NCBI RefSeq assembly: GCF_016313185.1
Contig: NZ_CP066218.1
Coordinates: 3,534,001 to 3,598,000, forward strand
Source: Mycolicibacterium baixiangningiae
GTDB lineage: Bacteria; Actinomycetota; Actinomycetes; Mycobacteriales; Mycobacteriaceae
Length of the DNA: 64,000 nt
Direction of reading: 5' to 3'
In this document: piece by piece, positions 39,529 through 50,623 of the stretch
Layout of the letters: the number at the start of each line of letters is the position of its first letter
Numbering within the stretch: position 1 is the first letter of the stretch
Translations under genes and position numbers: made by a program
The notes under the pieces: model-generated
The model's database searches: none
Told to the model about the DNA's origin: nothing
The model's input: the letters and a program-made list of their open reading frames with translations, nothing else

Positions 39529-40110
39529 GTGACCACCGCCGAACCGGCTCAGTTCCGTGCTGCGGTGGCGGCGATGAATGCCACCACCGTACGGCCCGAG
39601 ATCGAGCTCGGCCCGATTCGCCCCCCGCAGCGGCTGGCGCCCTACAGCTACGCACTGGGCGCCGAGATCCGGCATCCGGAGACCGCGATCGTCCCCGAGC
39701 GCTCCGACGGTGACGCCTTCGGGCGGCTGATCCTCCTGCACGACCCCGAAGGCGCCGAGGCCTGGGACGGCACCATGCGACTGGTCGCCTACATCCAGGC
39801 CGATCTCGACTCCACCGAGGCCGTCGACCCGCTGCTGCCCGAGGTCGCGTGGAGCTGGCTGGTGGAGGCGCTGGAGTCCAAGAGCGAGCAGGTGACCGCG
39901 CTGGGTGGCACGGTCACCGCCACCACCTCCGTCCGGTACGGCGACATCTCCGGTCCTCCGCGCGCCCACCAGCTGGAACTGCGGGCGTCGTGGACCGCCA
40001 TCACACTCGAACTCGGCCCCCACGTGCAGGCCTTCTGCGAGGTGCTCGAACACGCCGCGGGCCTGCCGCCCACCGGGGTGACCGACCTCGGTTCCCGCAC
40101 TCGCGCGTGA
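39529..40110 (+). CDS. DUF3000 family protein
   Basis: A 193-residue soluble protein of the DUF3000 family (M. tuberculosis Rv2680 position), with [40 protein letters not shown] and AQSW-like [19 protein letters not shown] patterns. Its stop lies 1 bp before the RNase D start, so the two are coupled; DUF3000 and RNase D are regularly adjacent in Actinobacteria. GTG 39529. Function unknown, possibly RNA-related by context. Confidence 0.85.
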   Translation: MTTAEPAQFRAAVAAMNATTVRPEIELGPIRPPQRLAPYSYALGAEIRHPETAIVPERSDGDAFGRLILLHDPEGAEAWDGTMRLVAYIQADLDSTEAVDPLLPEVAWSWLVEALESKSEQVTALGGTVTATTSVRYGDISGPPRAHQLELRASWTAITLELGPHVQAFCEVLEHAAGLPPTGVTDLGSRTRA

Positions 40111-40111
40111 G

Positions 40112-41407
40112 ATGAGCGAAACGCCGAACACGGACCCCCAGGTCGAGGACGCCGATCAGCCGGGGAATGACCAGGGGAATGACAACGAGCCGTCGACCAT
40201 CCCGCTGCTCACGCCGGCCGACGGGGTGCCCGACCTCGCGGTCACGACCGACGAGATCCTCGCCGCGGCCGAGCTGCTCGCCGCCGGGCACGGTCCCTTC
40301 GCCATCGACGCCGAGCGCGCGTCGGGATTCCGTTACTCCAACCGCGCCTACCTGGTGCAGATCCGGCGCGAGGGTGCGGGCACGGTGCTCATCGACCCGG
40401 TCAACCACGGCGAGGACCCGACCATGGTGATGGCGCCGCTGGCCGATGTCCTCGACACCGACGAGTGGGTGCTGCACGCCGCCGACCAGGATCTTCCTTG
40501 CCTGGCCGAGCTGGGCATGCGCCCGCCGACGTTGTACGACACCGAACTCGCCGGCCGGCTGGCCGGACTCGCGCGGGTGAACCTCGCCACGATGGTGTCC
40601 GAACTGCTCGGCCTGCAGTTGATGAAGGGCCACGGCGCCGCCGACTGGTCCATGCGCCCGCTGCCCGACGACTGGCTCAACTACGCCGCACTCGATGTCG
40701 AGGTGCTGCTCGAGTTGCGCGACGCCGTCGCCGCCGTACTCGACGACCAGGGCAAAACCGATTGGGCGGCACAGGAATTCGAGCACCTACGAACCTATGA
40801 GGCGGCACCCACCCGACGCGACCGGTGGCGGCGCACCTCAGGGATCCACAAGGTGCGCGATCCCCGTGCGCTGTCGGCGGTGCGCGAGTTGTGGACCACC
40901 CGCGACCACATCGCCCGCAGGCGCGACATCGCACCCGGCCGCATCCTGCCCGACGCCGCGATCATCAATGCCGCCACCACCGATCCGGACACCGTCGAGA
41001 AACTGACCGCGCTGCCGGTGTTCGGCGGCGCCCGCCAGCGCCGCAGTGCGCAGGTGTGGCTCGAGGCGCTGGACCGCGCACGGCACAATCCCGATCCGCC
41101 CGATTCGGCCGAGCCGGCGAACGGTCCCCCGCCGCCGTCGCGGTGGTCGCGCCGCAAACCCGAGGCGGCCGCGCGTCTGGAAGCCGCCCGCGCGGGCCTG
41201 TCCGCGCTGTCGGAGCGGGTGTCGGTGCCGGCGGAGAACCTCGTGACCCCGGACGTGGTGCGCCGGCTGTGCTGGGACTGGCAACCCGTCCCCGACATCG
41301 CCGCTGCGGTCGAGGATTTCCTCGTCGCCGCCGAGGTCCGCCCATGGCAGCGCGATCTGGTGGTGCCGGTGCTGACCGCGGCACTCGCGCCCACCTCCGT
41401 CGAGTGA
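40112..41407 (+). CDS. Ribonuclease D-like 3'-5' exonuclease with HRDC domain
   Basis: A 431-residue DEDDy exoribonuclease. Catalytic residues: Exo I FAIDAERASGF (Asp/Glu), Exo II HAADQDLPCL (Asp), Exo III NYAALDVEVLLEL (Tyr and Asp). An HRDC-type helical domain (about 240-320, SAVRELWTTRDHIARRRDIA) and a C-terminal helical extension follow. The N-terminal 30 residues are acidic and disordered. Acts on structured RNA 3' ends such as tRNA precursors. Directly after DUF3000 (1 bp). Confidence 0.9.
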   Translation: MSETPNTDPQVEDADQPGNDQGNDNEPSTIPLLTPADGVPDLAVTTDEILAAAELLAAGHGPFAIDAERASGFRYSNRAYLVQIRREGAGTVLIDPVNHGEDPTMVMAPLADVLDTDEWVLHAADQDLPCLAELGMRPPTLYDTELAGRLAGLARVNLATMVSELLGLQLMKGHGAADWSMRPLPDDWLNYAALDVEVLLELRDAVAAVLDDQGKTDWAAQEFEHLRTYEAAPTRRDRWRRTSGIHKVRDPRALSAVRELWTTRDHIARRRDIAPGRILPDAAIINAATTDPDTVEKLTALPVFGGARQRRSAQVWLEALDRARHNPDPPDSAEPANGPPPPSRWSRRKPEAAARLEAARAGLSALSERVSVPAENLVTPDVVRRLCWDWQPVPDIAAAVEDFLVAAEVRPWQRDLVVPVLTAALAPTSVE

Positions 41408-41464
41408 CGCACGTCGCGTTTGAGTGATTGACCAACAGGGAACCGCCCATGGGTGGTTAGCACG

Positions 41465-43162
41465 ATGACACCGACGAATTCCGGGGACGAGACGACAAGC
41501 CTGATCCTGGGGCCGGCCCTGAGGCACGTCGGCGAAACGACCGCCGTGGTCTGGGTCCAGACCGACCGTCCCGCGAAGGTGACCGTACTCGGTTGCAGCG
41601 CAGAAACTTTCCAGGTGCAGGAACACCATTACGCGTTGGTCACCGTCACCGGGCTGTCACCGGATTCGGCGACCGAATACCAGGTGCACATCGACGGCGA
41701 ACTGGTGTGGCCGTTGCCCGCGAGCCCGTTCCCACCCAGTGTGATCCGCACCCGCGGACCGGTGAGCACCGAGCGGTTGCGGGCGGTATTCGGCTCCTGC
41801 CGCTACCCCAAGACCGGTGTCGAGGAGATCGACGACAAACTCGGTGCGGACGCGCTGGACCGCTATGCGGACCGGATGGCACGGCTGCCGGTCAGCGAAT
41901 GGCCGGACCTGCTGATCCTGCTGGGTGATCAGGTCTACGCCGACGAATTGACCCCAGAGGCCCGGCGCCATATGACGGGTCGGCGGCACCGGCGCGCCAA
42001 ACACGGGCAGCGCCCGCCGGACGAGGTGGTCAGCTTCGCCGAGTACGAGGGGCTCTACCGGCATTCGTGGTCGGACCCGGAGATCCGCTGGATCATGTCG
42101 ACGGTGCCCACGGCGATGATCTTCGACGATCACGACATCCGCGACGACTGGAACACGTCGGCGTCCTGGCGCGCCGACATGGACAAAGAGCCGTGGTGGC
42201 GTGACCGCATTCGGGCCGGATTGGCGTCGTACTGGGTCTATCAGCACATGGGCAACCTCAGCCCCGACGAACTGGCCTCCGACGAGGATTACCAGAAGAT
42301 GCGCGGCGTCGACGGGGACGTGTGGCCGGTGCTCGTCGAGATGGCCGACCGCGCGGACGCCGAGGTCGACGCGAACAAAGGGGTGCGGTTCAGCTACCGG
42401 TGGGACTTCGGCCGCAAACGTTTCATCATGATGGACACGCGCAACGGACGCATCCTCGACTCTGGTGAGCGCATGATGATCGGCGAGCGCGAGTTCGCCT
42501 GGCTCGAGCAGCAGGCCTCCGACGGGATCGACCAGGTGGACCACCTGGTGCTCGGTTCCTCGGTGCCGTGGCTGATGCCGCCGGTGCTGTCGGACCTGCA
42601 GACCGTCAACGAGATCTCGGCCGATCGCCCGGGGTGGCGCGGTGTGCCCGCCGAGAAACTACGCCAGGCCGCCGATCTCGAGCACTGGCCGGCGTTCGTC
42701 AAATCGTTCCTGCGGTTGACCACGATGATCCGCCGGGCCGCGAGCCACCCGGACGGGCCGGCGACCATCACGGTGCTCTCCGGCGACGTGCACCACAGCT
42801 ACGCCGCGAAAGCGTCCCTGGACGGCGTCGCCGACGATGCGGCCACCGTCCACCAGTTGGTGTGTTCACCGGTGCACAACCACGTGCCGTCGTATGTGAA
42901 GCCGGCGTTCAAGCTGGGCTGGTCGCGGCGGCTCGCGCCGATCATGCGGCGGTGGGCACTGCGGCACGGGTCACCGGAGCTGACTGTCGGCTGGACCAAC
43001 ACGGCCGGCCCGGTGTTCGGCAACACCATTGCGACACTGCTGCTTTCGGGCCGAGACGCCGAGGTGCTGTTCGAGCAGCCCGACGCCTCCACCGAACTGC
43101 ACGAGGTTGCGCGGATCCCGCTCGGCGGGCGCACGCCGACCGTCAGTCCAGTTGCTCGCTGA
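41465..43162 (+). CDS. PhoD-like metallophosphatase (alkaline phosphatase D family)
   Basis: A 565-residue protein. An N-terminal Fn3-like domain (about 10-100) precedes the metallophosphatase core with [37 protein letters not shown] and [11 protein letters not shown], the metal ligands of the PhoD fold. There is no signal peptide, so unlike secreted PhoD it is probably cytosolic or exported by another route. ATG 41465 chosen; GTG 41453 is an alternative. It overlaps the convergent dxs gene by 20 bp. Confidence 0.88.
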   Translation: MTPTNSGDETTSLILGPALRHVGETTAVVWVQTDRPAKVTVLGCSAETFQVQEHHYALVTVTGLSPDSATEYQVHIDGELVWPLPASPFPPSVIRTRGPVSTERLRAVFGSCRYPKTGVEEIDDKLGADALDRYADRMARLPVSEWPDLLILLGDQVYADELTPEARRHMTGRRHRRAKHGQRPPDEVVSFAEYEGLYRHSWSDPEIRWIMSTVPTAMIFDDHDIRDDWNTSASWRADMDKEPWWRDRIRAGLASYWVYQHMGNLSPDELASDEDYQKMRGVDGDVWPVLVEMADRADAEVDANKGVRFSYRWDFGRKRFIMMDTRNGRILDSGERMMIGEREFAWLEQQASDGIDQVDHLVLGSSVPWLMPPVLSDLQTVNEISADRPGWRGVPAEKLRQAADLEHWPAFVKSFLRLTTMIRRAASHPDGPATITVLSGDVHHSYAAKASLDGVADDAATVHQLVCSPVHNHVPSYVKPAFKLGWSRRLAPIMRRWALRHGSPELTVGWTNTAGPVFGNTIATLLLSGRDAEVLFEQPDASTELHEVARIPLGGRTPTVSPVAR

Positions 43163-45056
43163 CTTCCGCCTCCGCCTGTGAGGCGCCGAGGGCGGCCACC
43201 CAGCCGGTGATCTGGCGGGAGATGTTGCGGTCGGTGAGTCCGACGTCGGCGAGCACCTCGCCCCGCGAGGCGTGGTCGAAGAACTGCTGCGGCAGACCGA
43301 GGTCGCGGCACGGCGTGTCGACCTCGGCGCGACGCAGCGCCGCCGAGACCGACGAACCGACTCCGCCGTGCAGGCCGTTGTCCTCGACGGTGACCACCAG
43401 CTTGTGGGCAGCGGCCAACTCGGTGAGGACGGCCGGCACCGGCACCACCCAGCGCGGGTCGACGACGGTGACACCGATGCCCTGGTTGCGCAGGCGTTCG
43501 GCGACGGCCAGCGCCATCGACGCGAACGGTCCGACCGCCACCAGCAGCACGTCGTCGGACAGGCCGTCGGCGGGCTCGACCAGCACATCGACGCCGCGGT
43601 GGCGGCGCAGAGCCGGAATATCCTCGCCCACATCGCCTTTGGGGAAACGGATCGCGGTGGGGCCGTCGTTGACGTCGAGAGCCTCGCCGAGTTCCTCCCG
43701 CAGCCGTGCCCCGTCGCGGGGTGCCGCCACCCGAATACCGGGCACCATGCCCAGCAACGACAGATCCCACATGCCGTTGTGGCTCGCCCCGTCCGGCCCC
43801 GTGACACCGGACCGGTCGAGCACGAGCGTGACCGGCAGCTTGTGCAGCGCGACGTCCATCATCACCTGGTCGAACGCGCGGTTGAGGAATGTCGAGTAGA
43901 TGGCCACCACGGGGTGCAGGCCGCCCATGGCCAGACCCGCCGCGGACGTCATCGCATGCTGTTCGGCGATGCCGACGTCGAAGAAGCGGTCCGGGAACCG
44001 GTCGCGGAACGCGGAGAGGCCGGTCGGCCCCGGCATGGCAGCGGTGATCGCCACGACGTCGCGGCGTTTGGCGCCGTAGTCGACGAGCGCCTCGGCGAAC
44101 GACGACGTCCAGCCCGGCGCCGCCACCTTGGTCGCGCGTCCGGTCGCGACATCGATGACTCCACACGCGTGCATCTGTTCGGCTTCGTCGTTCTCGGCGG
44201 GGGCATAGCCGTTGCCCTTGCGGGTGACGACGTGCACGATCACCGGCGCATTGAACCCGCGAGCGTGCCGCAGCGCCGATTCGACGGCGTGTTCGTCGTG
44301 GCCCTCGATGGGGCCGACGTACTTCAGTCCGAGGTCGGTGAACATCACCTGCGGCGACAGCGCATCCTTGATGCCCGCTTTGACGCTGTGCATGCACTGA
44401 TAGCAGAACTCGCCGATCATCGGCAGCCCGCGGACCGCTTTGCGGCCCTCCTCGAGTACCCGCTCGTAGCCGGGCTGCAGGCGCAGCGCGGCCAGGTGGT
44501 CGGCGAACCCGCCGATGGTCGGCGCGTAACTGCGGCCGTTGTCGTTGACGACGATCACCACGGGGCGGCGGGTGGCGGCGATGTTGTTCAGCGCCTCCCA
44601 GCACATTCCGCCCGTCAGCGCGCCGTCACCGACGACCGCGACCACGTGGCGGTTACGGTGCCCGGTCAGCTCGAAGGCCTTTGCCAGCCCGTCGGCGTAG
44701 GACAGCGCGGCGCTGGCGTGGCTGGACTCCACCCAGTCGTGCTCGCTCTCGGTGCGCGACGGATAGCCCGACAGCCCGCCCTTCTTGCGCAGCGAGTCGA
44801 ACTCGTGGGCACGGCCGGTGAGCATCTTGTGCACATAGGCCTGGTGGCCGGTGTCGAAGATCAACGGGTCGTGCGGCGAGTCGAAGACCCGGTGCAGGGC
44901 AAGCGTCAACTCGACGACGCCGAGATTCGGGCCGAGATGCCCGCCGGTGGCAGCAACCTTGTGGATCAGGAACTGCCGGATCTCTCCGGCCAGTTCTGAC
45001 AACTGAGACTGCGAAAGGTGCTGCAGATCGGCGGGACCGCGGATCTGTTCAAGCAT
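43143..45056 (-). CDS. dxs: 1-deoxy-D-xylulose-5-phosphate synthase
   Basis: A 637-residue thiamine-diphosphate enzyme that condenses pyruvate and glyceraldehyde-3-phosphate, the first step of the MEP isoprenoid pathway feeding decaprenyl phosphate and menaquinone. Motifs are THP-like [20 protein letters not shown], the TPP-binding [37 protein letters not shown], and the transketolase central [18 protein letters not shown]. Full length. Next gene nhaA, 28 bp upstream, reads in the same direction. Confidence 0.97.
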   Translation of the reverse strand: MLEQIRGPADLQHLSQSQLSELAGEIRQFLIHKVAATGGHLGPNLGVVELTLALHRVFDSPHDPLIFDTGHQAYVHKMLTGRAHEFDSLRKKGGLSGYPSRTESEHDWVESSHASAALSYADGLAKAFELTGHRNRHVVAVVGDGALTGGMCWEALNNIAATRRPVVIVVNDNGRSYAPTIGGFADHLAALRLQPGYERVLEEGRKAVRGLPMIGEFCYQCMHSVKAGIKDALSPQVMFTDLGLKYVGPIEGHDEHAVESALRHARGFNAPVIVHVVTRKGNGYAPAENDEAEQMHACGVIDVATGRATKVAAPGWTSSFAEALVDYGAKRRDVVAITAAMPGPTGLSAFRDRFPDRFFDVGIAEQHAMTSAAGLAMGGLHPVVAIYSTFLNRAFDQVMMDVALHKLPVTLVLDRSGVTGPDGASHNGMWDLSLLGMVPGIRVAAPRDGARLREELGEALDVNDGPTAIRFPKGDVGEDIPALRRHRGVDVLVEPADGLSDDVLLVAVGPFASMALAVAERLRNQGIGVTVVDPRWVVPVPAVLTELAAAHKLVVTVEDNGLHGGVGSSVSAALRRAEVDTPCRDLGLPQQFFDHASRGEVLADVGLTDRNISRQITGWVAALGASQAEAEVSEQLD

Positions 45057-45084
45057 TCCGTCAGTCTACGCACGACCCCCGGGT

Positions 45085-46410
45085 TCAGTCGCGGCGAGAC
45101 TGGTACACGTCGGGCACTCCGTCGCGGTCCGTATCGGCCGTCTCCTGCTCCCAAACGGCCCGGTAGTGACGGTTGCGGACCCTCAGCAGCACGGCGGCGA
45201 GCAACGCCGCGACCAGGGACCCGGTGAGGACCCCGACCTTCACAAAATCGTCACGATCGGACCCGAGGCCGTAGGCGAGGTCGCCGACGAGCAGCGACAC
45301 CGTGAAACCGATCCCGGCCAGCATCGCGACCCCGAACACGTCGACCCACCGCAGCGCCTCGTCGAGGCTCGCGCGTGTCACCGCCGCCAGGATCCGGGTG
45401 GTGAGAAAGATCCCAACGGGTTTGCCGATCACCAGCCCGCACACGATGCCCAGGGTGACGGGGTCCGAGATCGCCCGGGTGAAGCCGTCCGGGCCGCCGA
45501 TGGCCACCCCGGCGGCGAAGAACGCGAACACGGGCACCGCCACACCGGCCGAGATCGGGCGCAGGCGGCGTTCGAAGTGCTCGGCCAGCCCAGGACCCGC
45601 CTCCGGTCCCCCGGCGGCCGCGGTGCGCACCACGGGCACCGTGAAACCGAGCAGCACGCCGGCGACGGTCGCGTGCACGCCGGACTCGTGCATCAGCACC
45701 CAGGTCGCGACGGCCAGCGGGATCAGCAGCCACCACGAGCGGATCCGGCGTTGCACACAGAACGCGAACACCGCCAGCGGGACGACCGCGAGCCCCAGGG
45801 CGACGAGGTTGATCTCCTCGGTGTAGAACACCGCGATGACGGTCACCGCCAGGAGATCGTCGACGACCGCGAGGGTCAGCAGGAAGGTCCGCAGCGCGGT
45901 GGGCAGGTGCGTCGAGAGCACCGCGAGCACGGCGACCGCGAACGCGATGTCGGTCGCGGTCGGGATGGCCCACCCGCGGAGCGCGCCGTCGCCGGCGGAA
46001 GCGGCGAACGCCACGAAGACCAGCGCGGGCACCACCATCCCGCCGACCGCGGCGGCGATCGGCAGCGCCGCCCGGGCGGGATCGCGCAGATCACCGGCGA
46101 CGAACTCGCGTTTGAGTTCCAGACCCACCACGAAGAAGAAGATGGCCAGCAGCCCGTCGGCCGCCCAGGTGCCCACGCTCACGTCCAGGTGCAGCCCGAA
46201 CGGCTCGGCACCGATGTGCGCGTCGCGCAGCGAGAAGTAGGCGGCCGACCACGGCGAGTTCGCCCACACCAGCGCAACGGTCGCCGCGGCGAGCAGCACC
46301 GCCCCGCCGACGGTCTCCCTGCGCAGGATCTCGGCGATCCTGCTGGACTCCGCCCAGGTGCCCCGCTCGAGCAGGGCGCGGCGGGTGCGGCGGAAGGGTG
46401 CAGATGCCAA
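45085..46410 (-). CDS. nhaA: Na+/H+ antiporter NhaA with acidic Ca-binding-like tail
   Basis: A 441-residue antiporter with about 12 transmembrane helices. The ion-binding Asp pair is [15 protein letters not shown], and the discontinuous-helix region LGFTVPVV and [15 protein letters not shown] are present. It expels Na+ at alkaline pH. The C-terminus carries [16 protein letters not shown], a calcium-binding-like Asp-rich motif (DxDxDGxxD, thrombospondin type-3 style) not typical of NhaA. ATG 46410. Confidence 0.93.
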   Translation of the reverse strand: MASAPFRRTRRALLERGTWAESSRIAEILRRETVGGAVLLAAATVALVWANSPWSAAYFSLRDAHIGAEPFGLHLDVSVGTWAADGLLAIFFFVVGLELKREFVAGDLRDPARAALPIAAAVGGMVVPALVFVAFAASAGDGALRGWAIPTATDIAFAVAVLAVLSTHLPTALRTFLLTLAVVDDLLAVTVIAVFYTEEINLVALGLAVVPLAVFAFCVQRRIRSWWLLIPLAVATWVLMHESGVHATVAGVLLGFTVPVVRTAAAGGPEAGPGLAEHFERRLRPISAGVAVPVFAFFAAGVAIGGPDGFTRAISDPVTLGIVCGLVIGKPVGIFLTTRILAAVTRASLDEALRWVDVFGVAMLAGIGFTVSLLVGDLAYGLGSDRDDFVKVGVLTGSLVAALLAAVLLRVRNRHYRAVWEQETADTDRDGVPDVYQSRRD

Positions 46411-46495
46411 TGGGAGGCCTCGACAATCGGTTGCGTGTTCACCTCAGGGTTGCCACCCCGGCCGACCAGACTTCCCGGCTCACCGGGACTACACC

Positions 46496-47686
46496 CTACG
46501 TCGGATTCGAGGCGCGTTCACCGTGGGCGTGCGCCAGGCGGTCGAGGACGCACGTCACGTACAGCGCGGTCGCCAGCCCCGGTTCGGTCAGCGACCGGTC
46601 CAGGGTGCGGGCCACCTTCTCCAGGCGGTAGATCAGGGTGTTGCGATGCACGTGCAGGCGATCGGCGGCCCTGGTGGCATTGAACGCGCTGTCCCCCCAG
46701 GCGATCAGCGTGTCCCGCAGCGCGTCCCAGTCCCGGTCGGCGAGCAGCGGCCCGAGCAGACCTTCCGTGAGACGGCGCCGGGAGTCGATCGGGACCACCG
46801 ACAGTGCCTGGTGCAACCGCACCTCGTCGATCGGGTGGATCCGGACGCCGGGTTGCGCGCCGGGACCGACCTGCATCGCGTCGTAGGCGTCCCGCGCCGA
46901 GATGTTCAGCGCGGCGATGCCGGACGCGGGCGACCCGATCGCTGCCCGCAGCAGCAGCCCGCGGTCCGCGGCGGCGGTCAGCAGCTCACCGCAGCGACCG
47001 CGCAGCGAGGGGCTGGCTGGACCGTCGGGGGTGGCCAGCGCGACCACGGTCCGCGAAAGCGGGGCGACGAGGTCGTCGTCCGAGTCGAACACGCGCCGGA
47101 TCAGACGGCTGATGTCGTCGGAGCCGATCTCGCGGTGCCACGCGTCCTGGTCGTCCCACTGGATCAGCACGACCCGGCGCGGCAGTGTCAGGTCGTGCCC
47201 GAGAGTGCGGCCGCGGCGCAGCAGCCGAGCCGTCGGCACGCGGGAGTGGTGCCACTCGCAGATCTCGGCGAGCAGTTCGGTGGTGGCGCGTTCGCGGGTC
47301 ATCCGCAGGCCGATGCGCGCCGCCTCCTGCATCAGGATCTCGGTCTGGCGCTTCACCAGGAGCCCGAACTGCTCGACCTCGTCGGGTGGCCCGGACAGCC
47401 CGATCGTGCCGACCACGCGGTCGTCGGTCACCAGCGGAATCGTCACGCCCGGCAGGGTCCCGACGAGTCCGCGGACATCGTCGCTGGAGTGTGCGATCGT
47501 GCGCCGGCTGCGGATCACCTCGACCGATGCCTCGTGGAACTGCCCGACCCGGGATCCGTCGCCGCTGCCCAGGACGATGCCGTTCTCGTCGGTGATCAGC
47601 ACGTTGCGGCCGATCACGTCGGTGATGTCGTCGGCGATCTGCTGCGCCAGCGCGTTCCCGAGCATCCGCATCCCCTTTTTGGGCAT
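46496..47686 (-). CDS. CdaR/PucR-family transcriptional regulator
   Basis: A 396-residue regulator: an N-terminal sugar-diacid recognition domain (MLGNALAQQIADDITDVIGR then NVLITDENGIVLGSGD), a central GGDEF-like spacer, and the C-terminal PucR helix-turn-helix ADRLHVHRNTLIYRLEKVAR. CdaR-type proteins activate uptake and catabolism of organic acids. It diverges from the symporter-dadA operon 106 bp away, the obvious target. The start codon at 47686 may be shorter at 47674 (MRMLGNAL). Confidence 0.88.
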   Translation of the reverse strand: MPKKGMRMLGNALAQQIADDITDVIGRNVLITDENGIVLGSGDGSRVGQFHEASVEVIRSRRTIAHSSDDVRGLVGTLPGVTIPLVTDDRVVGTIGLSGPPDEVEQFGLLVKRQTEILMQEAARIGLRMTRERATTELLAEICEWHHSRVPTARLLRRGRTLGHDLTLPRRVVLIQWDDQDAWHREIGSDDISRLIRRVFDSDDDLVAPLSRTVVALATPDGPASPSLRGRCGELLTAAADRGLLLRAAIGSPASGIAALNISARDAYDAMQVGPGAQPGVRIHPIDEVRLHQALSVVPIDSRRRLTEGLLGPLLADRDWDALRDTLIAWGDSAFNATRAADRLHVHRNTLIYRLEKVARTLDRSLTEPGLATALYVTCVLDRLAHAHGERASNPT

Positions 47687-47792
47687 TGTGCCTATCTCAG
47701 CCCTGCCTGGTGGGTGAAGACTAGCGTCTTTGCCTAGTGACCACCGTCACGACCGCTCCATACGATGAGGTGGTCGTCGAAAGGACACCCCC

Positions 47793-49217
47793 ATGACACC
47801 CCTCGACTGGGTCCTGCTCGCGGGCTACTTCGCGCTGCTGATCCTCATCGGCGTCCAGACCATGCGCCGGGTGAAGAACCCCGACGACTTCGCCGTCGCG
47901 GGCAACCGGATCGTCTGGCCCGTCTTCTTCGGCAGCCTCGCCGCGGCGTTCCTCGGCGGCGGCGCGTCGATCGGCATCGCCGGCGCCACGATGCGCGACG
48001 GCTACGTCTACATGTTCGCGTTCTGCGCGTTCGGGATCCAGACCCTGCTCGTGGGGTGGTTCATCGCGCCCCGCCTCAAGCACTACCGCGGTGCCCACAC
48101 CGTCGGTGACGTGATGGCCGAGCATTACGGCAAGCCCACCCGGATCGTGACCGGGGTGCTGTCGGTCGCACTGTGCGCGGGCATCCTCGGGGCCCAGGCC
48201 CTGGCGATCGGCACGATCGTCAACGCGACCCTCGACGTCCCCACGGTGCCCGCGGTGATCATCGGTATGGGCATCGTGGTGCTGTACTCGGCGTTCGGCG
48301 GCGCCTGGGCGGTGATCCAGACCGACATGCTGCAGTTCGTCTTCCTCGGCGTGTTCCTCCCGGTGGCACTGTTGATCGGGTTGAACGCCGTGGGCGGGCC
48401 CGGCTCGCTGCTCGACCGGGTCCCCGCCGATCACCTCTCCCTGCTCGGTGACTACACCCCGCTGACGTTCCTCACCCTGTTCGTCGCCTTTCTGCTCGGC
48501 GAGACGCTGGTGCCGCCGTACGCCCAGCGCACGTTCTCCACACCCGACTCCCGCCACGCCCGAATCGGTTTCACCATGGCCGGGATCTTCTCGTTCTGCT
48601 TCTACTTCGTCGCGGCGTCGATCGGCCTGATCGCGCTGGTGCTCTACCCCGACATCGAGACCGACCAGGCGCTGCCCACCGTCGTGATGAACCTGATGCC
48701 CATCGGCATCCTGGGTCTGGTGGTCGCCGCCCTGCTCGCGGTGGTGATGTCCACGGCGAGTTCGTATCTCAACTCGACGGCGGTCGTGCTGACCAAGGAC
48801 GTCTACCAACCGTTGCGGAAAACGCCGGTCACGCCCGCGCGGCGACTGACCATCGAACGCGTCACCAGCGTCGTGGTGGGTGCGGCGGCCACGACCTTCG
48901 CGCTGAGCGTGCCGTCGATCGTCGACGCCCTGCTCTACAGCTACACCCTGTGGGCGCCCACGATCATCGTGCCGCTGATCGGGGCGGTGATGTTCGGGGT
49001 GCGGTCCGCCCCGGCGGCGCTGGCCGCGATCGCGGTGGGCGCTCTGGTCACCGCCGTCTGGCAGTGGGGACTCGACGCGCCGTTCGGCCTCGAGGACGGG
49101 CTGATCCCCGGTGTACTGGCCAACCTCGTGGTGTTCGTCGGCGTCGCCGCGGCCACCGCACACCGCTACCCCCGGCGGCGCCAACCCGCCCTCGTCGCGC
49201 AAGGAGAGCCCGCATGA
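47793..49217 (+). CDS. Sodium:solute symporter (SSS family)
   Basis: A 474-residue transporter with about 13 transmembrane helices. The SSS pattern is LLAGYFALLILIGVQTMRRV, AGNRIVWPVFFGSLAAAFLG with the sodium-site region GGGASIGIAGA, and AVVMSTASSYLNSTAVVLT. The next genes encode a one-TM protein and an FAD amino-acid oxidase, so a D-amino acid or a related zwitterion is the likely substrate. ATG 47793; the stop overlaps the small gene (ATGA). CdaR-type gene divergent. Confidence 0.9.
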   Translation: MTPLDWVLLAGYFALLILIGVQTMRRVKNPDDFAVAGNRIVWPVFFGSLAAAFLGGGASIGIAGATMRDGYVYMFAFCAFGIQTLLVGWFIAPRLKHYRGAHTVGDVMAEHYGKPTRIVTGVLSVALCAGILGAQALAIGTIVNATLDVPTVPAVIIGMGIVVLYSAFGGAWAVIQTDMLQFVFLGVFLPVALLIGLNAVGGPGSLLDRVPADHLSLLGDYTPLTFLTLFVAFLLGETLVPPYAQRTFSTPDSRHARIGFTMAGIFSFCFYFVAASIGLIALVLYPDIETDQALPTVVMNLMPIGILGLVVAALLAVVMSTASSYLNSTAVVLTKDVYQPLRKTPVTPARRLTIERVTSVVVGAAATTFALSVPSIVDALLYSYTLWAPTIIVPLIGAVMFGVRSAPAALAAIAVGALVTAVWQWGLDAPFGLEDGLIPGVLANLVVFVGVAAATAHRYPRRRQPALVAQGEPA

Positions 49218-49354
49218 TCGCCACCCTTCTCTACTACGGAGTGCCGACCGCGGTCATCGCGGTCACCCTGTGGACCGGCTTCCTCGGCTGGCGGTTCTAC
49301 GTCAAAGAGGTGTTGCACGACAACGATGCCGACACCCCCGGAGATGCCCGATGA
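49214..49354 (+). CDS. Small one-TM partner of the symporter
   Basis: A 46-residue protein: short N-terminus, one helix YGVPTAVIAVTLWTGFLGWR, then an acidic tail HDNDADTPGDAR. It overlaps both neighbours by ATGA. Size, topology and position match small accessory subunits found beside other secondary transporters (for example MetS-like or DUF997-type partners), so it probably assembles with the symporter. No assigned family. Confidence 0.72.
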   Translation: MIATLLYYGVPTAVIAVTLWTGFLGWRFYVKEVLHDNDADTPGDAR

Positions 49355-50616
49355 GGGTCGCCGTCATCGGGGCCGGCGTCGTCGGCGTGGCCACCGCGCA
49401 CGCGCTGGCCGAACGCGGACACGAGGTCGCCGTCTACGACCGCCGCACCGAGATCGCATCGGACACGTCGGCATCCACCGGTGGTCTCATCGCCCCCGGG
49501 CACTCCTACGCCTGGGCCTCCCCGAGCGCACCGGTCATGCTGATGCGCTCCCTGCTGGGCGCCGACACGTCGATCCGGGTCAGACCGCGCGCCGACGCCG
49601 CGTTGATCCGGTGGGGCCTGCGCTTCCTGCGGGAGTGCACACCGGCGCGGTCGCGAACCAATACGCTCGCCAAGTTCGCGCTCGCCGAGTACAGCCAGCG
49701 CCTGACCGACGAGGTCGCCGCCCGCGAGGGCATCGAGTTCTGCCACACCGACCGCGGCGTGCTGTACCTGTACCGCGACGAATCGGAATTGGCTGCCGCC
49801 GAACGCAAATCAGCGCTACTGCGGGAGCACGGCCGGGTACAGAAGACCCTGACGCCCGACGAAATCGCCGCGGTGGAACCCGCATTGGCACACGGCCGCA
49901 ACGGATTCGCCGGGGCCATCCACGACGTGACGGACGCCAGCGGTGACCCGCAACGCTTCGCCGCCGGGCTCGCCGAGGCGTGCCGCCGGCTCGGCGTCGA
50001 ATTCCACCTGGGCACCGACGTCACCGGCATGGTCACCGACGGCTCCAGGGTCACCCATGTCAGCACGCCCGACGGGGACATCCGTGCCGACGCGATCGTG
50101 GTGGCCGCCGGTGCCGCCAGCCCGCTGCTGACCCGCACCATGGGCGTGTCGATCCCGGTCTATCCAGCGAAGGGATACTCGATCACCGCCCCCGTCAAGG
50201 ATCCGGCCCGTGCCCCGCGACTCGGAGGCATCGACGAACGCACGCTCGTCGCGTGGTCGCCCTTCGGCGACGAGATCCGGATGTCGGCCACCGCCGAATT
50301 CGTGGGCTACGACCGCAGTTTCACCCCGGCCGACTTCGCGGGCATCCTCGCTGCCGGCGAAGAGCTGTTCCCCGGTGTCGTCGACTGGGACAACGCCCAC
50401 TACCGCACCGGGTTGCGCCCGATGACCCCGGACGGGCCGCCGCTGATCGGCCCGGGAACCCACGAGAACCTCTACTTCAACACGGGGCACGGCCACATCG
50501 GCTGGACGATGGCCTGCGGGTCGGCGCGCATGCTCGCCGATCTGATGGAGGGCCGCCGCCCCGACATCGATCCCACTCCGTATGCCCCCGTGACGCACCG
50601 CCGCCACCCCCGCTGA
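49351..50616 (+). CDS. dadA: D-amino acid dehydrogenase-like FAD oxidoreductase
   Basis: A 421-residue DadA/DAO-family flavoprotein: N-terminal FAD motif VAVIGAGVVGVATAHALAER with acidic YDRR, a central GGLIAPGHSYAWASP, and the C-terminal RTGLRPMTPDGPPLIGPGTH and NTGHGHIGWTMACGSA motifs of D-amino acid dehydrogenases. It would oxidise D-amino acids to 2-oxo acids and ammonia, passing electrons to quinone. Coupled to the symporter and its small partner; control by the CdaR-type regulator is likely. Confidence 0.87.
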   Translation: MRVAVIGAGVVGVATAHALAERGHEVAVYDRRTEIASDTSASTGGLIAPGHSYAWASPSAPVMLMRSLLGADTSIRVRPRADAALIRWGLRFLRECTPARSRTNTLAKFALAEYSQRLTDEVAAREGIEFCHTDRGVLYLYRDESELAAAERKSALLREHGRVQKTLTPDEIAAVEPALAHGRNGFAGAIHDVTDASGDPQRFAAGLAEACRRLGVEFHLGTDVTGMVTDGSRVTHVSTPDGDIRADAIVVAAGAASPLLTRTMGVSIPVYPAKGYSITAPVKDPARAPRLGGIDERTLVAWSPFGDEIRMSATAEFVGYDRSFTPADFAGILAAGEELFPGVVDWDNAHYRTGLRPMTPDGPPLIGPGTHENLYFNTGHGHIGWTMACGSARMLADLMEGRRPDIDPTPYAPVTHRRHPR

Positions 50617-50623
50617 GGATCGC

